A DNA stretch of 55,425 nucleotides from Leptolyngbya sp. DLM2.Bin15 (GTDB lineage Bacteria; Cyanobacteriota; Cyanobacteriia; RECH01): NCBI GenBank assembly GCA_007694125.1, contig RECH01000196.1, forward strand, positions 1 to 55,425, written 5' to 3'. Under the pieces are notes generated by a model. It saw nothing but the letters and a program-made list of their open reading frames with translations, was not told where the DNA came from and made no database searches. The translations under genes and the position numbers were made by a program. Below, one piece after another: positions 46,401-54,163 of the stretch (position 1 is its first letter; each line of letters starts with the position of its first letter).

Positions 46401-46529
46401 GCGCTGTACGCGGTGCCCAGTGCCCATCTGTTGCTGAACAGGTTTCAACGGATACCTCGCACTCAACAGGCGCTGCTAATGTCTAAGACTGGGGAAAATG
46501 ACGCAGTTCCCAATCTTCATCATGACTGA
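43410..46529 (+). CDS. RND-family efflux pump, inner-membrane subunit
   Basis: 1,039 residues, full length, with twelve transmembrane helices in two halves separated by large periplasmic loops. TM1 is at about residues 9-30. TM4 carries IIALGLLIDNAIIMVDEV, with one of the paired Asp residues of AcrB TM4 replaced by Asn. GATVTTFFPGASP-type porter motifs follow TM1, and TM10-11 reads GLVGLAINDSIVVLSALR. The substrate is unknown. With the adaptor it forms a PadR-controlled export system, probably for a toxic organic compound (inference). Confidence 0.93.
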   Translation: MSNLFFRNVQLLILTLVMILLWGTSSFFSLPRLEDPELTARNATVTTFFPGASPQRIETLVTDPIEQELRELEAIDTITSTSRLGISVIEVELKEAIANVDEIWSQVRDKASDAIPLLPAGASEPEVDIASISANALIVGLVWDLPEPPNYGVLSRLAETLQEDLRRIPGTKTVERFGEAEEEILVQVDPVQMGQLGITPQMLAAQLQSSDARVSAGQVRGLENQLLLELQGELDSLERIRRTPIQFGAEGQFAYVGDMAQVMRSIREPLAEKALLDGQSAVVIAAQVESQERLDEWAVMARSRLQTFQAYLPSGIQLQVILDQSRYVETRLNTVLGNLLIGALLVILVTWVIMGWQSSLIVGLALPLSCLMVFGMMNLLGIPLHQISITGLIIALGLLIDNAIIMVDEVKIRLESGLKGSQAVGQSVRFMAVPLLGSTLTTVLAFLPIALAPGGVGEFTGTIGTTVILALTSSLILALTVIPSLMGRLHHLGGTLGTAWWQIGWHSPWLARVYQRSLKLTFRRPVLGILLGLVLPVLGFAVAPLLPQQFFPPAGRDQFYIEMRLPIQSSLAATEAVATQAYQKLLTYPEVQQVSWFLGTAAPRFYYNVLGGQQNSPNYAQALVQVHQAADADFIQDLQQALDAALPSAQVLVRQLEQGPPFEAPIELRLYGPDLEQLRYLGDQIRAVLTQTPQVRHTRATLSEALPKLGLTLDEEETRRIGLTKSEVAAQLDAYLEGVVGGSVLEDNEEMPVRVRVGDDVRSRLDTIDSLDIVGQQRVPFSTLGQMSLIADQSAIARRQGQRVNTIQAYITAGLLPSQILADFLERLEQSDLSLPPGYRIELGGEADARGASIANLLSTVGVLFVLMVSTLVLSFNSFAAAGLILAIAGCAAGLGLGALYISGYPFGFTAILGTLGLVGLAINDSIVVLSALRNHPLARHGDVQEVIHVVSRSTRHIIATTLTTLVGFVPLLFDATGFWPPLAICIAGGLGGTTILALYAVPSAHLLLNRFQRIPRTQQALLMSKTGENDAVPNLHHD

Positions 46530-46687
46530 TGGAGTTGGTTGTAGATGGGAAGGGTTTGAGCGTAAGAATACCACACTGGAAGGCCATGGCTGATTCTGGC
46601 TAGAATCATTAAAGTGTTCTGAACTGCAAAGTGTTCTGAACTGCAGACTGAAAGGATCTAATTGCCTGCGTTAAGCTCGATAGCCAT

Positions 46688-46730
46688 AGCGTTGCCGATT
46701 AATCCATGCTATAGGTAAGCTGTTGCATGG
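46688..46730 (+). repeat. Possible decayed fragment of the dispersed repeat
   Basis: GCGTTGCCGATTAATCCATG followed by CTGTTGCATGG resembles the left half of copies B and D, but with several differences. It lies downstream of metX, in the convergent spacer after the RND gene. Confidence 0.3.
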
Positions 46731-46774
46731 CCTTAATGATGCACCAAGTTCAAATGCTACATCCAAAAGCTTTT

Positions 46775-47902
46775 CTAGCTAAGCACAAACTGGATATAAG
46801 GCGAAAACAAATCAGGCTCTAGCAAAAATGCATCATGGCCCTTATCAGAATGAACGGTAATATATTTAACATTGACCCCATCCTGCTTAAGTGCTTGAGC
46901 GATCGCTGCTTGTTCTTCTGGATAGAAGCAAACATCCGAGTCGATGCCAAAGACTAAATACTGCTGATGAATACATGAGCTGAACATTCCTTGGGTTGAG
47001 CTGGGAAAATACAGGCGCTGCCACATGTCCATAATTCTCAGATAACTGTTTGCATCGAAACGCTCTGCAAACTTTTGCCCTTGGTGGTACATATAGGATT
47101 CGATGGGATGGGACAGGTTGTAGAACTGCCCAATCGGTTCTTGTACGGTGATCTCTTGTCGCGCTCGATGTTCCATAACATTCAGGGAGATGAATGTTTT
47201 GTGGGAAATCATACGGGCTAGAATGACTCCAGACTTGGGCGGTTCTGCATCGTAATAATCCCCATTCCTGAAATTGGGGTCATTTCGGATCGCTAGAATT
47301 TGCTCAAAGTTATGGACTCGATGCAACGGAGTGGTGGCTAACCCTGTCGCAATCGGGATTACAGTTTTAACCCGCTGAGGATAGCTGGTAGCTAAAATGA
47401 GCGCCAACATGCCTCCGAGAGAACCACCAATGACACCATGAAGACAGTCAATGCCTAAATAATCTAGCAAATGCAGTTGGCTACGCACCACATCCCCCGC
47501 ACTGACTTGGGGAAACTTGCTGCCATAGGGTTTACCTGTCCTAGGATTTACAGACCGAGGGCCTGTAGAACCATAGCAACTGCCCAGATAATTAACACAA
47601 ATAATGAAATAGTGATCGGTATTTAAAGCCTTTCCAGAGCCAATAAAGTCGTCCCACCATCCCAACACACAGTCTTCTGTCCATAATGGCTGTATTCCTG
47701 GAATGGAAACATTGGTGCCCGCTGCATGTTGACTGCCTGTAAGTGCATGGAAGACCAAGATGGCATTACTGGCATCAGCATTGAGTGTCCCGTAGGTTTC
47801 ATAGGCTAAGGTGACAGATTCGAGCACCTCGCCAGATTCTAGCTGAAAGGGATCTTCGGCAGTCAACTGGAAAAATTGAGTTTTAACTGGGCCAATACTC
47901 AT
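46775..47902 (-). CDS. metX: Homoserine O-acetyltransferase
   Basis: 375 residues, alpha/beta-hydrolase fold. It activates homoserine for methionine synthesis. The nucleophile Ser is in GVIGGSLGGMLAL, the Asp in FGIDSDVCFYPEE and the His near the C-terminus in SDKGHDAFLLEPDLF. NYLGSCYGSTGPRSVNP is the family oxyanion/substrate segment. It follows metY by 193 bp on the same strand. MetX and MetY together give direct sulfhydrylation of O-acetylhomoserine to homocysteine. Confidence 0.95.
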   Translation of the reverse strand: MSIGPVKTQFFQLTAEDPFQLESGEVLESVTLAYETYGTLNADASNAILVFHALTGSQHAAGTNVSIPGIQPLWTEDCVLGWWDDFIGSGKALNTDHYFIICVNYLGSCYGSTGPRSVNPRTGKPYGSKFPQVSAGDVVRSQLHLLDYLGIDCLHGVIGGSLGGMLALILATSYPQRVKTVIPIATGLATTPLHRVHNFEQILAIRNDPNFRNGDYYDAEPPKSGVILARMISHKTFISLNVMEHRARQEITVQEPIGQFYNLSHPIESYMYHQGQKFAERFDANSYLRIMDMWQRLYFPSSTQGMFSSCIHQQYLVFGIDSDVCFYPEEQAAIAQALKQDGVNVKYITVHSDKGHDAFLLEPDLFSPYIQFVLS

Positions 47903-48095
47903 GGTAAATGGAAAAGCTATGGAAATGGGTAAGCTTGATTGTCGGTGACACGTCGGGGGCTAGGTTGAGGTGCATGGGGAGCGATCGCTACATGAGTGAA
48001 CCTGAAAAGGCAGATCGTGATTCAAGTCAATCATTCAGCGATCGCCCTTTCAGATCAATCGTTCAATCCATATCCTTCAATCCATATCCTTCAAC

Positions 48096-49388
48096 CTATG
48101 TTGTAGCGTGTTTTAGCGCTTGTTGCAGATCCGTCATGATATCCTCAACATCCTCAATGCCGATGGCTAACCGCACCAGTTCTGGCGCAATTCCGGCTGC
48201 TAGTTGATCCTCAGGGGATAGTTGGGAATGGGTGGTGGTAGCTGGATGAATGGCTAGGCTCTTGGCATCGCCAACATTGGCTAGATGGGAAAATAGATTG
48301 AGGTGTTCAATAAAGCGCTTCCCAGCTTCCGCGCCGCCCGTGATACCAAAGACAACCATGGCCCCAAAGCCTTTTTTCAGATAGCGCTGAGCCACGGGAT
48401 AGGTGGGATCGTTCTCCAGTCCAGGATAGCGTACCCATTCAACGGCAGGATGCTCAGACAGGAATTGGGCAACCTTAAGAGCATTTTCACAATGGCGCTG
48501 CATCCGCAAATGTAAGGTTTCAATGCCCTGGAGAAATAGCCAGGCATTATCAGGAGCGATGCAAGCGCCAAGGTTACGCAGGGGCACCAAGCGCATCCGC
48601 AGAATAAAGGCGAGGGGAGAGAGATCGCCTAGATCGTGGGCATAGCGCAAGCCATGGTAGCTAGAATCCGGTTCACTCATCAGCGGGAATTTGCCTGATG
48701 TCCAGTCAAATGTCCCTGAATCCACCACAATGCCGCCAATGCCGGTGCCGTGCCCACCCAGCCACTTGGTGAGGGAATGCACCACAATATCAGCTCCATG
48801 CTCGATGGGGCGCAGCAGGTAAGGCGTTGTAAACGTACTGTCTACAATCAACGGTAGACCTTGGTCATGGGCGATCGCTGCGATCGCTTCTAGATCAGAG
48901 ACCTCTAGACCAGGATTACTCACCGTTTCGCAAAAGACCAGCTTGGTTTGCTCCGTAATGGCACGACGGAAATTCTCCGGATCGCGGGGATCGACAAAAT
49001 GCACCTGAATACCAAACTGCGGCAGGATGTCTTTGAACATCGTGTAGGTGCCGCCGTAGAGGTTGCTGGAGGATACCAGGTGATCGCCAGCTTGGCAAAG
49101 GTTGATAATGCTGTAGAAAATAGCGCTGGTGCCCGAGGCCAGGGCCAGGGCCGCTGCCCCACCCTCCATGGCCGCCACGCGTTTTTCGAGAACGTCTTGG
49201 GTGGGGTTACCGAGACGGGTGTAGATGTTGCCCAGTTCCTTTAAGCCAAACAAATTGGCCGCATGTTCCGTATCCCGAAACGTGTAGGAACTGGTGCGGT
49301 AAATGGGGACTGCCCGCGATAATGTGGTAGGGTCTGGCTCCTGACCAGCGTGCAGACATTGGGTTCCAAGTCCATAGGGTGTGTTCAT
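48096..49388 (-). CDS. metY: O-acetylhomoserine sulfhydrylase
   Basis: 430 residues from the ATG at 49388, chosen because GGAG (49396-49399) sits 7 nt upstream. A TTG start at 49406 is possible but less likely. It is a Cys/Met metabolism PLP enzyme: the PLP lysine lies in [18 protein letters not shown], with [15 protein letters not shown] and [13 protein letters not shown] upstream and [14 protein letters not shown] near the end. Its length of about 430 fits MetY rather than the shorter cystathionine enzymes. It converts O-acetylhomoserine and sulfide to homocysteine and is the first gene of the pair with metX. Confidence 0.95.
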   Translation of the reverse strand: MNTPYGLGTQCLHAGQEPDPTTLSRAVPIYRTSSYTFRDTEHAANLFGLKELGNIYTRLGNPTQDVLEKRVAAMEGGAAALALASGTSAIFYSIINLCQAGDHLVSSSNLYGGTYTMFKDILPQFGIQVHFVDPRDPENFRRAITEQTKLVFCETVSNPGLEVSDLEAIAAIAHDQGLPLIVDSTFTTPYLLRPIEHGADIVVHSLTKWLGGHGTGIGGIVVDSGTFDWTSGKFPLMSEPDSSYHGLRYAHDLGDLSPLAFILRMRLVPLRNLGACIAPDNAWLFLQGIETLHLRMQRHCENALKVAQFLSEHPAVEWVRYPGLENDPTYPVAQRYLKKGFGAMVVFGITGGAEAGKRFIEHLNLFSHLANVGDAKSLAIHPATTTHSQLSPEDQLAAGIAPELVRLAIGIEDVEDIMTDLQQALKHATT

Positions 49389-49569
49389 CATCTTGCTCCG
49401 CAACAAACAAATAGCTTGGAAATTCTATCTCACGATTAGCCCAAACCTGAAACCTTACGGATTCTCCTCAGATCTTATCGCCCTCCCATGATGCTTGAAT
49501 GTCAAGCGATGTTAAGTGCTGAAACCTTAAGCCTTAAATCCAGTCCGGTTGCATGGGCATGGCTGGAAT

Positions 49570-49620
49570 GTCCTGCTTTCAATCCCCGCTGCGCCGCTCT
49601 TGGTCAAGGGGATGTTGCCT
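49570..49620. repeat. Hairpin repeat family 2, copy 2
   Basis: TCCTGCTTTCAATCCCC, then GCTGCGCCGCTC, then TTGGTCAAGGGGATG. The ATCCCC/GGGGAT arms enclose the same GCTGCGCCGCTC loop as in 12513-12568. It lies in the divergent spacer before the amidotransferase operon. Confidence 0.6.
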
Positions 49621-49686
49621 ACGCTAACAGTTTTTTGTGGATCCTTACGCTAGGGTGGAAAGCGATCGCATGAACCTAGACAGGCT

Positions 49687-50436
49687 ATGAAATTTCTGGT
49701 AATCAAGCATACGAGGTCGGAAGGCTTCGGTATTTATGAACAGTTTTGTCTCGATGCAGGCATCGACGTAGACTATGTTGAGCTAGCCAAGGGCGATCGC
49801 TTCCCCGATCCCCAACGCTACGATGGCCTATGGGTGATGGGCGGGCCGATGAATGTGGAAGATGTAGACCATTGTCCATGGATTGCCGATGAACTGGCGT
49901 TTATCCAAAGGGCGGTGCAGCAGGGGTTGCCCTACCTTGGCACCTGTTTAGGCGCGCAAATGCTAGCCGCAGCTATGGGGGGACAAGTGGGGTTTATGGC
50001 CAAGCCAGAGGTGGGCCTGTTGCCCATTACCCTCAATCCAGCCGGACAACAGCATCCTCTCCTCCGAGGGCTGGATGTTCAACCCAACGTCTTTCAATGG
50101 CATGGTCAGGGAGTGCAGCACCTGCCACCCGGGGCAACGGTGTTGGCCAGTTCGCCCCAGTGCCCCGTCCAGATCTATGCGGTGGGCGATCGCGCCTTTG
50201 GTCTACAGTTTCACAGTGAAGTTACCCCGGCGGTGATGGATCGCTGGGTCTCCATTCCCGACTATCGCCAAGAGCTAGAGCGATCGCTTGGTGTGGCAGG
50301 CCGGGAGGCATTTCATCAGGCCGTCTATGACCAGGCTGCCGCCACGGCCCGCGATGCCCATATCCTATTTGAAAATTTCGTGGCGATCGCTCAATCATCT
50401 AAAATTTCAGTCAAAGAGGTAGGTATTGAATGGTAG
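49687..50436 (+). CDS. Class I (GMP synthase-like) glutamine amidotransferase-fold protein
   Basis: 249 residues, single domain. The triad is Cys87 in YLGTCLGAQMLAAAMGG, with His176 and Glu178 in LQFHSEVTP. GLWVMGGPMNVEDVD supplies the oxyanion strand region. Relatives hydrolyse glutamine for a partner synthetase or cleave gamma-glutamyl compounds. The gene overlaps the next one by 7 nt (50430-50436), so coupling is likely. No synthetase domain is nearby, which makes a gamma-glutamyl hydrolase role worth considering (inference). Confidence 0.9.
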   Translation: MKFLVIKHTRSEGFGIYEQFCLDAGIDVDYVELAKGDRFPDPQRYDGLWVMGGPMNVEDVDHCPWIADELAFIQRAVQQGLPYLGTCLGAQMLAAAMGGQVGFMAKPEVGLLPITLNPAGQQHPLLRGLDVQPNVFQWHGQGVQHLPPGATVLASSPQCPVQIYAVGDRAFGLQFHSEVTPAVMDRWVSIPDYRQELERSLGVAGREAFHQAVYDQAAATARDAHILFENFVAIAQSSKISVKEVGIEW

Positions 50437-52283
50437 CCATCGTAGAATCAACCCCAGCTGAGGATCTGTCTGCACCGTTAGGACAGATAGTGGCAGAGTA
50501 TCGCATCGCTCCAGGAACAGCGATCGCCTACCCTGTCCAAGCGGGACAGTATCTGCAAATCTTAGATGTGCGAGGATCTCAATGTTCAGATTTCCTAGCC
50601 TTTGCGGCGGCGGATGTGAGCGAGGAGCTAGATAGCACGGTCACCCGCACCCTGAATAACTTAGCCATCCCCACCATTGGGTTACATGGTAAATACTTTT
50701 CCAACCGAATGCGGCCCTTGGTGGAGGTGATTCAGGATACCTGCGGGCGGCATGATAGCTTTGTGTTGGCCTGCACGACGAAATATTACGAAGATGCGGG
50801 TTACCCCGGTCATCCAAGCTGTAGCGATAATTTTAACGGTGTGCTGCAGCCCTACGGCATCGCGCCACGTCCCGGCTGGGCAGCTATAAATTTTTTCTTC
50901 AATACCACGGTGGATGATTCAGGGGCGATCGCTTCGGGAGAATCCTGGTCGCGGGCGGGGGACTATGTGCTGCTGCGGGCCCATGAAGATCTGCTCTGTG
51001 CTAGTTCGGCCTGCCCCGATGATATCGATCCTGCCAATGGCTGGCAGCCGACGGAGATCCATGTACGCATTTATGACCAAGGGGAATCGTTTCCAAAGGC
51101 CATTGGCCGTCGCGCCACGGCGGAGTCTGGCCTGCGCCTCACCCAACCCAGCGCGTTTACCCCCTGCATCCAGCGCCTCACCCAGGATCTCTCGGACTAC
51201 AACGGTTTTTGGGTGCCCAATCGCTTCACCCACCACGGCCTGCATGATGAATATTGGGCGCTGCGGGAGCGGGTGGTGTTGATGGATCTATCGGCCCTGC
51301 GCAAGTTTGAGATCGCTGGCGCAGATGCCCTACCGTTGCTCCAGCAGGTTTTCTCCCGCAATGTAGCAGCCTTTGCTGTGGGGCAGTCGGGCTATGGCTG
51401 TTTGCTCAATCGCCACGGCGGCATGGTGGATGATGGCATTGTGTTTCGCCTAGGAGAAACCGAGTTTCGCTATGTGGGCAACTGTGATAGTGATGGGGAT
51501 TACCTGCGGCGGGTGGCGGAGCAGTTGGGGCTACGGGTGACCCTGCAGCCGGTGAGCGATCGCTGGCATAATCTAGCGGTGCAGGGCCCCGAGTCGCGCC
51601 ATCTGCTGCGATCGCTCACGGAGTTTGCCCCCGCTAGTGGACTGAATGCCCTGGAAGACCTAGGCTATTTTCGATTTGCTGCGGCCACGATCGGTGGAAT
51701 CCCCGTGGTGATTTCCCGCACCGGCTATACGGGGGAACTGGGCTATGAACTCTTTGTCCATCCCCGCCACGGCGCGGATCTATGGCAGCGGTTGATGACC
51801 GCCGGGCAGCCCTTTGATCTCTTACCCATGGGTATGGCGGCCCTGGATCGCGCCCGCATTGAAGCCGGCCTGTTGGCACCGGGTATTGAATTTGATGAGC
51901 TGGTGTCTCCCTATCAAGCGGGCATTGGCTGGGCGGTGGCGATGAAAGCTAAAGCCGACTTTATCGGTCGGGCAGCGCTGGAACGGATCAAGCCTTATCC
52001 ACCTCGGGTGGCCGTGGGCCTGGTGCTGGAGGGCAATGAGGTGGCCTGTCAGGGGCAGTGTATTCATCCACCGGGCGATCGCGGTCGGATTGGCCAAGTC
52101 ACCAGCGCCACCTTTTCGCCCATCCTCAACCGCAGTATTGCCATGGCCCAGATTGTGCCGGACTATGCTGACCTCGGTACCCGCCTAGAGGTGGGTGTGA
52201 TGGACGGCATGAAGCGTCGCATGGCTGCTACTGTGGGGCCCTTAGCAGCGTTTGATCCCCAAAAAAGTCGAGTGCGGATATGA
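50430..52283 (+). CDS. DUF1989-GcvT fusion, laid out like trimethylamine N-oxide demethylase
   Basis: 617 residues. Residues about 20-225 are a DUF1989 (urea carboxylase-associated type) domain with Cys52, Cys105, His128/Cys131 in GHPSCSDNF and Cys195 in SACPDDID, a plausible metal site. Residues about 245-610 are a GcvT/aminomethyltransferase fold: VVLMDLSALRKFEIAG, ISRTGYTGELGYELFV, MAALDRARIEAGLL and a C-terminal barrel with GQVTSATFSPILNRSIAMA. GcvT domains bind tetrahydrofolate and receive one-carbon units. The same two-domain order is known in Tdm, which splits TMAO into dimethylamine and formaldehyde. Tdm is longer as I recall, so the substrate here may differ. Both neighbouring genes overlap it. 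Confidence 0.85.
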   Translation: MVAIVESTPAEDLSAPLGQIVAEYRIAPGTAIAYPVQAGQYLQILDVRGSQCSDFLAFAAADVSEELDSTVTRTLNNLAIPTIGLHGKYFSNRMRPLVEVIQDTCGRHDSFVLACTTKYYEDAGYPGHPSCSDNFNGVLQPYGIAPRPGWAAINFFFNTTVDDSGAIASGESWSRAGDYVLLRAHEDLLCASSACPDDIDPANGWQPTEIHVRIYDQGESFPKAIGRRATAESGLRLTQPSAFTPCIQRLTQDLSDYNGFWVPNRFTHHGLHDEYWALRERVVLMDLSALRKFEIAGADALPLLQQVFSRNVAAFAVGQSGYGCLLNRHGGMVDDGIVFRLGETEFRYVGNCDSDGDYLRRVAEQLGLRVTLQPVSDRWHNLAVQGPESRHLLRSLTEFAPASGLNALEDLGYFRFAAATIGGIPVVISRTGYTGELGYELFVHPRHGADLWQRLMTAGQPFDLLPMGMAALDRARIEAGLLAPGIEFDELVSPYQAGIGWAVAMKAKADFIGRAALERIKPYPPRVAVGLVLEGNEVACQGQCIHPPGDRGRIGQVTSATFSPILNRSIAMAQIVPDYADLGTRLEVGVMDGMKRRMAATVGPLAAFDPQKSRVRI

Positions 52284-52786
52284 CCTTGACCGTTGATTTA
52301 CATCCAACATCGTTGATTGATCTAGCAGGACAAGATGGTTTGCAGGGTGCGATCGCCCTCTTTGGTGCCCAGGTGAATCGTATTGCGCCGTTTCAGTCTA
52401 CATCTGTGCAGTGGCAAGGTGTATCCGGTAGTCTCTTGCGGCTTTGTGAAAACAACTTTCGCCTCCGCTGGCAGGGAGATGAGACCGCTATGATTGGGGC
52501 CCTGCAGTCGGCCGCTGGATCCATCTGGGTGCGATCGCTGCCTTGGTTAACGGCGATCGCCTACCCTGCCGCAATCCTAGACGACCTCGTCATCCCCATC
52601 ACCCCTACCCCACCCCATCAGCTTACTGGCCTACCTCTACACTGCGCTGCCGTTGGTCGGTTAGAGGGGCGATCGCTCTTGGTGTGGCACTACGGTCTAG
52701 ATGGTCAACCAGTGGTAGAACTCCAGATGGCGGCGGTCGATCAAGGGATAATCAGCCGCTTGCTGGGTGATGCTACCCATGGCTGA
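52280..52786 (+). CDS. Small protein of unknown function, third gene of the GcvT operon
   Basis: 168 residues, overlapping the previous stop by 4 nt (ATGA). It is soluble, without cysteine-rich or membrane segments apart from single Cys residues. Segments include SLIDLAGQDGLQGAIALFG, then GSLLRLCENNFRLRW, and a terminal VELQMAAVDQGIISRLLG. I do not recognise the family. Its size and place behind a GcvT-type gene recall the gamma subunit of sarcosine oxidase-like complexes, but this is by analogy only. Confidence 0.75.
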   Translation: MTLTVDLHPTSLIDLAGQDGLQGAIALFGAQVNRIAPFQSTSVQWQGVSGSLLRLCENNFRLRWQGDETAMIGALQSAAGSIWVRSLPWLTAIAYPAAILDDLVIPITPTPPHQLTGLPLHCAAVGRLEGRSLLVWHYGLDGQPVVELQMAAVDQGIISRLLGDATHG

Positions 52787-52805
52787 CCCATCGGAAGCAC
52801 ATTCG

Positions 52806-52833
52806 GGCGTTGCAGAATCATACTCCTATGCAG
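52806..52833 (-). repeat. End fragment of the dispersed repeat
   Basis: GGCGTTGC then AGAATCATACTCCTATGCAG. The second block matches the reverse complement of the left end of copy B. It lies directly beside copy E. Confidence 0.5.
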
Positions 52834-52834
52834 T

Positions 52835-52921
52835 GGTGTGGCTGAATCTAAGCACCTCTAGCTAGAAGCTCTGAAACGCCATGCAACATGTTGCATAGCC
52901 ATACTTCTATGCAGCCATGCC
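52835..52921 (-). repeat. Dispersed ~91-bp repeat, copy E (inverted)
   Basis: 87 bp, matching the reverse complement of copy B: GGTGTGGCTGAAT, CACCTCTAGCTAG, and ATGCAACATGTTGCAT, a perfect 16-bp palindrome. It ends in a degraded TIR, GCAGCCATGCC. It follows the end of the GcvT operon. Confidence 0.75.
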
Positions 52922-53091
52922 GTAATTTGCCGTGATCAGGCGCAGTCCCTAGATGAATCTCGCTACCCCCTTTGCTACTTTATGACTAATCAGTTATATT
53001 GTTAAGGGAGGTTACATAAGCTCTATTGCAAAACCCTGAAGCGTTGCCACATGCAGGGGATGCAATTCACTCATTCTTGGAGACTACTGCT

Positions 53092-53304
53092 ATGAAAACG
53101 AATGTTGGTGCAATCGATCGCGTGATTCGCCTCGTATTGGCGTCTGTGTTGTTCTATCTGGGTCTGGTGCTCTACAGCGGCTCGGCTCTGGGCATTGGGT
53201 TGGTGGTGGCAGGCGGCGTATTGCTGGCCACCGCACTGGTTGGTTTCTGTGGTCTGTATCGCTTGCTGGGCATTCACACCAGCCAGACCCGCGAACAGCT
53301 CTAG
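53092..53304 (+). CDS. DUF2892 two-helix inner-membrane protein
   Basis: 70 residues from the ATG at 53092; an earlier in-frame start at 53026 adds unconserved residues. KTNVGAIDRVIRLVLA is the DUF2892 signature, followed by two transmembrane helices (about 12-30, 34-52) and VGFCGLYRLLGIHT with the conserved Cys. This domain is often fused to rhodanese, as in YgaP-type proteins. A separate secreted rhodanese gene lies 1.6 kb downstream. Confidence 0.85.
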   Translation: MKTNVGAIDRVIRLVLASVLFYLGLVLYSGSALGIGLVVAGGVLLATALVGFCGLYRLLGIHTSQTREQL

Positions 53305-53507
53305 GGACACCTACCTCCTCGTTGATGGAGTGCTCCTGGGTGGAGGCGATCGCCAAGGTCATCGCAGCCCTGAATCAGCAAGTCATGGGCATCTTAACCC
53401 ACATCAATCGTGACTCGTGAGACTATTCAGCGAGGTATCGATCGCCTACTCACCCCAACGATGCCCAGCCTTGAAATTATATTATCTAAGGTACGAAAAC
53501 GTTGTTT

Positions 53508-54044
53508 ATGGATACAAATTTTCCGATTGAAGGGCCATCCCTATCGCGGCGGCAGTTGCTGAACTTTTTAACCGGAGCAACGGTTGCTGCCACCGCTGGA
53601 TCAGCTCTCTACGTTGTGGGCAAGGTTTTTATGCCCCCCGCCGAGACAACTGGTGCGGGTGGAGCTATTCTGGCCAAAGATGTTCTGGGAAATCCCATCC
53701 CCGCCCGCCAAATTTTGGCTGAGGCACCGGGCAGCCGTGCTCTGGTGGCGGGTCTGGCTGGAGAACCTACTTATCTCATCGTTCAAGATAATTCCACCCT
53801 CGACCCAATGGGGATTGTTGATAACTGCACCCATCTAGGCTGCACGTTTCCCTGGAATCCACTGGATCAGCAGTTTCAATGCCCTTGCCATGGTTCTCTC
53901 TATGCCCCTGATGGCTCGGTGGTGCGGGGGCCAGCGCCGTTACCCCTTAAACTTGTTCATGTTACGGTGATTGAGGATAGCATTTGGCTATCTCCCTGGA
54001 CTGAGGCTGATCCGCGGACAGGTAACATGCCTTGGTGGGTGTAA
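53508..54044 (+). CDS. petC: Rieske iron-sulfur protein, cytochrome b6f PetC type
   Basis: 178 residues from the ATG at 53508; a TTG at 53502 is unlikely. A Tat-like SRRQLLNF precedes the single hydrophobic anchor (about 18-38) and the flexible hinge. The Rieske cluster ligands are all present: Cys107/His109 in NCTHLGC and Cys125/His128 in CPCHGS, with the stabilising disulfide pair Cys112/Cys127. petA is not adjacent, unlike the usual petCA operon, so this may be an alternative Rieske isoform (inference). It lies among sulfur- and metal-related genes. Confidence 0.92.
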   Translation: MDTNFPIEGPSLSRRQLLNFLTGATVAATAGSALYVVGKVFMPPAETTGAGGAILAKDVLGNPIPARQILAEAPGSRALVAGLAGEPTYLIVQDNSTLDPMGIVDNCTHLGCTFPWNPLDQQFQCPCHGSLYAPDGSVVRGPAPLPLKLVHVTVIEDSIWLSPWTEADPRTGNMPWWV

Positions 54045-54163
54045 AAGCAGGGAAATCCATGGGTCGGAGTAGACCTCCGATCGCTCGTTTGCTCCATGAT
54101 TCCACCACTCCATGACCCATCATCGATCTCCAGCAACTCTGCTAACGTAATCAAGGAAGAATC

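Larger units (their letters stand above)
52787..53091. other. Intergenic gap, 305 bp, largely repeat sequence
   Basis: It contains an end fragment of the dispersed repeat at 52806-52833 and copy E at 52835-52921. An AT-rich stretch at 52976-53020 follows and may hold the promoter of the DUF2892 gene. Confidence 0.6.

Noticed and set aside
49389-49500. Possible SAM riboswitch ahead of metY
   Set aside because: The leader before the ATG was inspected for a SAM-type multi-stem core. No convincing conserved core, pseudoknot or terminator was found by eye. A covariance search would settle it.
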